Below, in pieces: positions 57,387-64,000 of a stretch of 64,000 nt of DNA. Every line of letters starts with the position of its first letter. Position 1 is the stretch's first letter. The position numbers were made by a program, and so were the translations under genes. Source of the DNA: Iris pallida (lineage: Eukaryota; Streptophyta; Magnoliopsida; Asparagales; Iridaceae); the NCBI GenBank assembly GCA_029216955.1, contig JANAVB010007000.1, positions 62,001-126,000 of the forward strand, given 5' to 3'. The notes under the pieces are model-generated. The model saw only the letters and a list, made by a program, of their open reading frames with translations, was not told where the DNA came from and did not search any database.

Positions 57387-58860
57387 ATGGCCAAAGGGAA
57401 GACTACCCGTTCCGGCCCTGCTGAAGATGAGGTGTCATCTACCAATCACACCCCACATTCTCAAGCACGCCGGGACCCACCTCCATTGCAGCTGATTGAT
57501 CGTCCCCATGCTGCACCAGCACCCCGACCCGTTTACGCTGCTACAGCGCAAACGGCGGAACCTGCACTTCCCCGGGCTGAGCCGCAGATCCCTGCGGTAG
57601 TGCCCGCACCAGCTGCCCCACCAGTGCCCGTGGATCCCACTGATCTAGTGGGCATGCTACGAGGAGTGCTTGAAGCACAGAGAGCTCAAGCAGAAGCTCA
57701 TCGAGAACAGACTGCAGCCCAAGCTGAAGCCCATCGCGAGCAAACCGCGATTATGAGAGAAGGCATGGAGAATGCCCACAATGTGGCCATGGCTGCCCTC
57801 GAGAGGGGAGGAACCACACCATCGGAGCCCCGACCTGCCAAGGTAAACATAATTCAGGAGTTAAGTTTTATATCATTAAGGCCATTCTTTTGATTAGAGG
57901 CGTATTATTACATGAAGGTCGGAGATATAGAGAGCTTTAAGAAGCAAGGCCCTCGACCTTTCAAAGGAATCGAGGGTATTATCTACGCCGATGAATGGCT
58001 AGACAGCATGGAACGTCTCTTGAGCGTCGCTCGACTCCCAGAGGACCTCAAGACCGAAGCGGTAGGACTCCAGCTGCAAGATGTGGCGAGCACCTGGTAT
58101 CGGAATGAACCCCGACTCTAGGACAAGCAGCTCGACTGGGACACCTTCAAGAGGCTGTTCCGCAGGAAATTCTTCCCAACATCAGAGATGCGGGAGATGG
58201 AAAGACAGTTCCAAGACCTGAAACAAGGGAACATGACGGTCGGAGAATATGCGGCAGAATTCGGCCGACTTAGCCGCTTTGCCCAGAACTTGGCTGCTGA
58301 CCCCAAGGATCGTGCTGAACGATTCAGGTATGGACTAAGAGAAGAGATTCGCACCCCTGTGATCGCAGGTGGCGCTAAGACATATGAGAGGATCCTGATA
58401 CGAGCTCAGGACGTGGAGAAGAGCCAGCCTTCTCGATCCAAGAGGGAGTATCCTGGAACTAGCAACTTCCAGGGTAACCAGAAGAGGCCCAACAACAACA
58501 ACAACAACAGGCCTTCGCACCACCAGCAGCAGCACCATCAGGCAAGGACCAACGACAAATCGCCTCAGAGGCAGATCCCTGTCTGTGATTATTGCAAGAG
58601 GCCGGGACACCAGTCGAACATATGCAGGAAAAGGCTAGGATACTGCCTAGTCTGTGGGTCTGCCACCCACCAAGTGAAGGACTGCCCCTCGTCAGTTCAT
58701 CGAACCGGAGCAACTCAGCAAAGAGCTCCCCTACCCACTCAGCAACAACGGTTCGGACAACACCAGCAGAAGACCGGGCGAGCTTATGCCCTAGCAGCAG
58801 AAGAGCAAGAACCAGAGCAGGAACCCACCGCTGATGTCATCACAGGTTCCATTTATGTGT
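57387..58860 (+). pseudogene. element C gag with two in-frame stops
   Basis: One frame runs from ATG at 57387 into pol, interrupted by TGA at 57891 and TAG at 58119. The N-terminal 120 residues are Pro/Ala-rich with a Gln/Glu-rich heptad-like stretch. The capsid-like region follows ([53 protein letters not shown]). Two zinc knuckles, [14 protein letters not shown] and [14 protein letters not shown], lie near 58583 and 58646. Gag forms the particle and packages the element RNA. The AGGTAAAC at 57840 could be a splice donor, but a simple stop mutation is the more economical reading. Confidence 0.85.
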
Positions 58861-60560
58861 TTTTACATCCTGCTCTAGCATTATTTGATTCGGGTGCATC
58901 ACATAGTTTCATATCATCAAAGTTTATTTTTGCACACCACCTAGAAACGGGACTTAGCAAGATGATTAGTAGAGTTATGACCGGTGGTGGACCCATACCC
59001 ATCACCGAGGCTTGTAACTATCCCATAACTATCTCAGGCCACCAATTCTTAACACCCTTACTTGTGATGCCCCTGCCCAACTATGATATAGTCCTAGGGA
59101 TGGACTGGTTAAGTGAGCAGCATGCGCTGATAGATTGTCATAGAGGATGTGTAATCTTCAGCCCACCAGGAGAACCGGAGTTTGAAATCTCTCGAGCTCC
59201 GGAAGACATGAAGAGTGTTACCTACTCCGCAATCACCGAAGAACCCGAGCCTCCTCACCCTATTATAGCGGAATTCATGGACGTCTTTCCAGATAGTCTT
59301 CCAGGATTGCCGCCGGATCGAGGTGTAGAATTCACCATCGATCTAGTACCCAGCTCTTCCCCTATTTCTCGGGGATGCTACAGAGTCAACCCTAAGGAGG
59401 CAAAGAAGATGAAGGATCAGATTGACGAACTGAAGGCACAAGGATTTATCAGAGACGGGGCTTCACCCTGGGGAGCACCAGTTTTGTTCGTGCCCAAGAA
59501 GGATGGAACCGTGCGGATGTGCATTGACTACCGGGCGCTGAACAACATCACCATCAAGAACAAGTACCCTCTGCCCCGGATCGACGACCTGTTTGATCAA
59601 CTGAGTGGAGCCAAGGTATTTTCGAAGATAGATCTCAGATCAGGCTACCATCAAATCAAGGTCAGGAAGGAGGATATTCCCAAGACGGCGTTCAACACCA
59701 AGTATGGACAATTTGAATTCTTGGTCATGCCGTTTGGACTGACAAATGCTCCCGCGGTATTCATGAACCTCATGAACAAGGTTTTCCATGAATACCTGGA
59801 TCAGTTTGTTGTTGTCTTCATCGATGACATACTGATCTACTCGAAGACTGAGGAAGAGCATGAAGAGCACCTGAGGAAAGTTCTGAGCACCTTGAGGAAG
59901 GAGAAGCTCTATGGTAAGCTATCCAAATGTGAATTCTTTTTAGACAAAGTAAAATTTTTGGGCCATGTTGTCACAGGAAAAGGAATTTCGGTTGATCCAA
60001 AGAAGATAGCTGCTATTGAGAAGTGGACTGCACCAAGCTCGGTTGCAGAGATCAGAAGCTTTTTGGGTTTAGCTGGCTACTACCGGAAGTTTGTGAAGGA
60101 TTTCTCCAAGATTGCTGAACCAATGACGAAGCTTACCAGGAAGAACGAAGAATTCATTTGGTCTGAGGCTTGCCAGTCAGCTTTTGAGGAACTGAAGAAG
60201 AGGCTTACAACGGCGCCGATACTTGCGCTACCCGCAGGTACCGGCGGTTTCTCAATTTATAGTGATGCTTCCGGTAAGGGATTGGGTTGCGTTCTTCAAC
60301 AACACGGGAAAATAATTGCTTACGCATCTAGACAATTACGGACTCATGAGAAGAACTATCCCACACATGATTTGGAGCTTGCAGCGGTGATATTTGTATT
60401 GAAGCTATGGAAGCATTACCTTTATGGAGAGAGTGGAAATATTTACAGACCACAAAAGTCTGAAATATGTTTTCACTCAGAAAGAGCTGAACATGAGACA
60501 GAGACAATGGCTGGAGCTGATGAAGGATTTCGACATCAACCTGCAATATCATCCGGGTAA
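58861..60560 (+). CDS. element C pol: protease, RT, start of RNase H
   Basis: In frame with gag and open from 58188 to 60560. Protease motif [12 protein letters not shown] is near 58873-58910. RT runs from about 59270 ([32 protein letters not shown]) to the active site FIDDILIYS near 59819. RNase H begins near 60256 ([17 protein letters not shown]). The frame is lost after KLWKHYLYG at about 60428, within a GA-repeat stretch, and the last about 40 codons are out of frame. The enzymes process Gag-Pol and copy the RNA into DNA. Confidence 0.9.
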
Positions 60561-62184
60561 GGCTAATGTTGTTGCAGATGCACTTAGTCGATACCCGATG
60601 GCAATATTCTTGACCAAGGAGCGTCATTTGCTGGAGGACATGGAGAAGCTTGGATTGGAAATTGTACTGCCTGAAGAAGAGATGAAGAAACTGGGAAGAG
60701 AAGCCATCGTACCAGGAGCTGAATCATCATTGATGCAGTTGCAAGTGCGTTCAAGTCTTATGGACAGAGTCAAGGAGGCACAATTCCAAGATGAGACGCT
60801 TTGCAAACTCAGAGATCAAGTGCTGGCAGAAACACTTGAAGGATTCTCAATCGCCAGCGACGGAGCACTGAAGAATGGTACGAGGCTGTGCGTACCAACT
60901 GGCGAACTGAGGAACGAGCTGATGCAAGAAGCGCACCAGTCGCAGTATTCCATACATCCTGGAGCCAACAAAATGTACCGGGATATGCGTACCATAGTGT
61001 GGTGGTACGGAATGAAGAAGGACGTATCCAGGTATGTGACTAGATGTTTAATTTGTCAACAAGTAAAAGCTAGCAGACAGAGACCAGCAGGACTATTGCA
61101 GCCGCTTGACATTCCGGAGTGGAAATGGGAGCACATAATGATGGATTTCGTGTCGGGACTGCCTCGATCCCAAGGAGGGAAGGATGCCATTTGGGTTATC
61201 GTGGACCGACTGACGAAGTCAGCTCACTTTATTCCCTTCAAGGTTGGTCTATCCACAGAGAAGTTGGCAGCACTGTACATGCGACACATCTACCGGATTC
61301 ATGGAGTTCCGGTAAGTATTGTGTCTGACAGAGATACTAGATTTACCTCTCACTTTTGGAAGAGTTTGCACGACAGTTTGGGAACACAACTGAAGTTCAG
61401 CACCGCCTACCATCCCCAGACTGACGGACAATCGGAGAGGACAATCCAGACGCTGGAAGACATGCTGAGATCCTGCGTCTTGGAATTTGGAGGGTCTTGG
61501 GAAGACCGTTTGCACTTGGTAGAGTTCTCTTACAACAACAGCTACCAAGCTAGCATCGGTATGACACCGTTCGAGGCACTCTATGGACGTCGTTGCCGCA
61601 CTCCACTTGCTTGGGACGACGTTGGAGAACGAGTATTGCTTGGACCTGAGATGGTGACCGATGCAGCAGAGAAGGTAAGAATGATCAGAGACAAGCTCAG
61701 GATTGCCCAGGACAGACAGAAGCATTGGGCCGATAGCAGCCGACGGCCTTTGGAGTTTGAAGAAGACGACAGTGTGTTTGTGAAGATCTCTCCTACTAGA
61801 GGAACCATCCGTTTCGACAGAGCAGGAAAGTTAAGTCCCAGGTATATTGGTCCTTTTGAAGTACTCAGCAGGATTGGAGAAGTGGCTTATCGGGTGGCTC
61901 TACCCCCAAGTCTCGAAGGCGTCCACAACGTCTTCCACGTTTCGCAGGTGAGACGCTACATCCCGGACCCGAGCCACATCTTGAACCATTCGGAGATGAA
62001 GATTGGACCCAGCCTCACAGTACCGGAGAAGCCAGTGGCAATTTTGGACATAGGCGAGAAGAGAACCAGAAACTCTGTGACGCCGATAGTCAGAGTCATG
62101 TGGCGGCACAACTCACCAGACGAATCGACCTGGGAGCGAGAAGACCAGATGCGGGAGCAGTACCCGTACTTGTTTGAGACTTAA
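60437..62184 (+). CDS. element C pol: RNase H end, integrase and chromodomain
   Basis: Shifted frame relative to upstream pol, consistent with a small indel in the GA run at 60425-60436. RNase H ends with [16 protein letters not shown]. Integrase has the HHCC zinc region (near 60935-61065, ending CLICQQ) and the catalytic core: MMDFVSGLP (61141), VSDRDTRF (61320) and DGQSERT (61425). The C-terminus (about 62030-62180: [30 protein letters not shown]) is a chromodomain of the Tekay type, thought to direct insertion to heterochromatin. No stop occurs before 62184. Confidence 0.9.
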
Positions 62185-62204
62185 GGTAACCCCTCACCCT
62201 GACT

Positions 62205-62241
62205 TTAATTTCGAGAACGAAATTTTCTAAGGAGGGAAGAT
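62205..62241 (+). promoter_or_regulatory. element C polypurine tract region
   Basis: AATTTCG-AGAA-CGAAATT palindrome, then AAGGAGGGAAGA, next to the 3' LTR, 20 bases after the integrase stop. Confidence 0.75.
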
Positions 62242-64000
62242 TGTGAAACCCAGTTTTGTAGTGTGATTTATTATTAGTATTATTAATATTATTACTAATA
62301 TTATTATTATTAATTGTGGTTTAAAAAAATTATTCCAAAAATTAGAATGTGGCTTTTGATTGCTGACCTGACCCGAGCCCGGACCAGTTTCCGAAACCCA
62401 GACCCGATCCTAGCCCATCCATTTGAATTCTGATTTTTAGTTAAAAATATATATATATATAACGAAATCCAATTGGCTTGGTCGTAAGAGACCAAGCCAG
62501 CACCCTACATTTCCTCCTCCCCACATTCTAATCCACTACTCTCCTTTTAAAAACAAACCCACACACGTTCACCACCAACTCCCAGTACTTTCTCCCCTTC
62601 ACAAACCCACCAGCATCACTTCTCTTCTTCCTCCCTCTCATTTTCCTTTCCATCCACCTTCTTCCTCACCAAACCCTCACCCTCCAGAAGCAAACCCTCC
62701 CCCTGCCGAGCTCCCAGCACGCCCCCTTCCGCGCCTCCAGTCGGCGCCCCGACCCGCGCGGACGTCCGCCCGCGCCCTCCGGCCATTTCCCGGCAGCCCG
62801 CGCCCCCGCGCGCGTTTCCCAGCGCGCGCCCCGACTCCCCGGCGCCCATCGCCGCCACCCGCGACCTTCCAGCGTGCCCCGCGCGCGTTTCCCCGGCCGC
62901 CCGCGACTTCTCGGCCGCCTCCAGCGCCGCCGACCCGGCCGCGCCCCGCCTCCGTGCCCGGCCAGCGTCCCCTTCGGCGCGCGTAGCCCCGTCCCGAGTG
63001 GACAGCACCTGCGTGTGCTTTCGGCGTGGTTCGTTTCCGTTTTCCGAGTTCGTCTTCGCGGATTCGCGCGTCCCGAGTCCGAGGCAACCCTTCGGATTCC
63101 GTCGATTTGGGTAATTTCTGATTAATCATAGTAGTTCGTCCCTCCCGTGTCTGTGATGAGATTGGTCCACGAATCTCCTTCGGAAATTTGATTTTTGGGT
63201 TACGTTTGTTTCCGGGATTTTCCGAGAAACTTTCGGGAAAGCTTCTGTTAGTTTGTTTTCTTTTTCCGAAACTTTCGGAAATGAATTCTGGATATTTGGT
63301 TTTCGGATTATTGCTGTGATGTTTTCTGGGTTGATTTTGGATCTCCGAATACGTTTCGGATTTTCCGAATATTTCCGGAAACGTTTCTGTGAATATATTT
63401 TTATATAAAAATTTGGTTATGGAATTTAATTCATGGGTTTCCCTGGTATGGGATTTATACTGGATATTATGGCACACTTTTCCAGTTTTTGGGTTGACCA
63501 AAAATAGAGGAAATGCTGCCGGATTTTTCTAAAAATTTAATTATAATTTTAAAATAATTTTAAAATGGTTTTCGGAAAATATTAATATTTTGTATTTTGG
63601 ACGACGACCGTATTGGTCAATGGGCCCTGGCTAAGTGCAAACGAAACCGGCTTCGCCCGGACGTTGAGGCATTAGCCTATATGACGATTGGACCAATATC
63701 TGAGACTCATTAATAATTTAATTTATTTTTATTATTTAGTTTATTCATAATTAAATTGTAGGAAGATTTTAGAACTAACAACTGTTTCTCTTATTTCAAT
63801 TTATGTAAAATAAATTGTAATGGGCATAAGCCCAGCTTTCTACTTTCTCTGTAGCTTGTAATTTTGTAGCATAGGTTTTCTGTCCTTTTCTGGTTTTTGC
63901 TGATTTTTAGCGTACGCGTAAATCAAAAATAAATATTATTTTGAATAGAAAATTAATAAAGTTTTCTCACATTAAAATTTACAAGTTTTAATATTTAACA
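62242..64000 (+). mobile_element. element C 3' LTR, 5' portion (runs off the window)
   Basis: Begins TGTGAAACCCAG and repeats 54293 to about 56080 nearly base for base; differences include an AT-repeat near 62449 and short deletions in the GC-rich block. About 1.1 kb of it, including the copy of the LTR ORF, lies beyond the window. Confidence 0.9.

Noticed and set aside
57840..57915. Intron in C gag starting at AGGTAAAC
   Set aside because: The frame before and after is the same and only one TGA intervenes; a point mutation explains it more simply, and a clear acceptor is lacking.

Overview
The window is a transposon-dominated stretch of a large plant nuclear genome, most likely an angiosperm. 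The evidence is Ty3/gypsy chromovirus elements with 2.5-4.9 kb LTRs, L1-type LINEs whose ORF1 resembles the plant DUF4283 type, MITE-like inverted repeats and long (TA)n, (CA)n and (CT)n microsatellites. I see no complete host gene. Two possible exons of unidentified genes (about 17.7 kb and 52.4 kb, both minus strand) are the only host-coding candidates. The species cannot be named from the sequence.

Layout. 1-7275: TE1, a plus-strand Tekay/Del-like element (5' LTR cut by the window edge, about 1 kb of non-coding internal DNA, 4.93 kb 3' LTR). 7276-7508: unclassified GC-rich island. 7509-16904: TE2, a related element with a truncated 5' LTR, an internal region keeping only a 208-aa gag-like ORF, and a 4.14 kb 3' LTR. 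16905-18555: unclassified, with a candidate exon. 18556 to about 21.4 kb: minus-strand gypsy remnant A (gag, start of protease, tRNA-iMet primer site, 5' LTR). 22160-29284: element B, a complete non-autonomous minus-strand gypsy-like element with target duplication TGCCC, inside what looks like a LINE 3' end. 29506-45501: LINE1 (minus), split by element D (30768-42701; two nearly identical 4.8-4.9 kb LTRs, target duplication CGTAC, no gag-pol). 45502-45875: microsatellites and a SINE-like fragment. 45876-51422: LINE2 (minus), with intact ORF1 and a nearly complete ORF2. 51472-53530: two MITE-like elements around a candidate terminal exon. About 53.6-54.29 kb: long inverted repeat, apparently interrupted by element C. 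54293-64000 (runs off the window): element C, a Tekay chromovirus with recognisable gag, protease, RT, RNase H, integrase and C-terminal chromodomain, broken by two stops and one frameshift.

How the parts relate. TE1, TE2 and D share an LTR plan and have lost pol; C is the only element here that still encodes a recognisable polyprotein. TE1, TE2, D and, in more diverged form, C share several LTR features that ordinary annotation does not explain: a G-tract block beside a long-range stem whose sequence changes while pairing is kept, and a short acidic reading frame starting ATG-(Asn/His)-Cys near the 3' end of the LTR. TE1, TE2 and D also share dense TTGAC (W-box-like) arrays upstream of a TATA-like site and a terminal CG hairpin. 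All four lack a tRNA-iMet primer site after the 5' LTR and instead share another conserved block. I consider the LTR-encoded acidic ORF and the covarying stem the best candidates for undescribed biology here.
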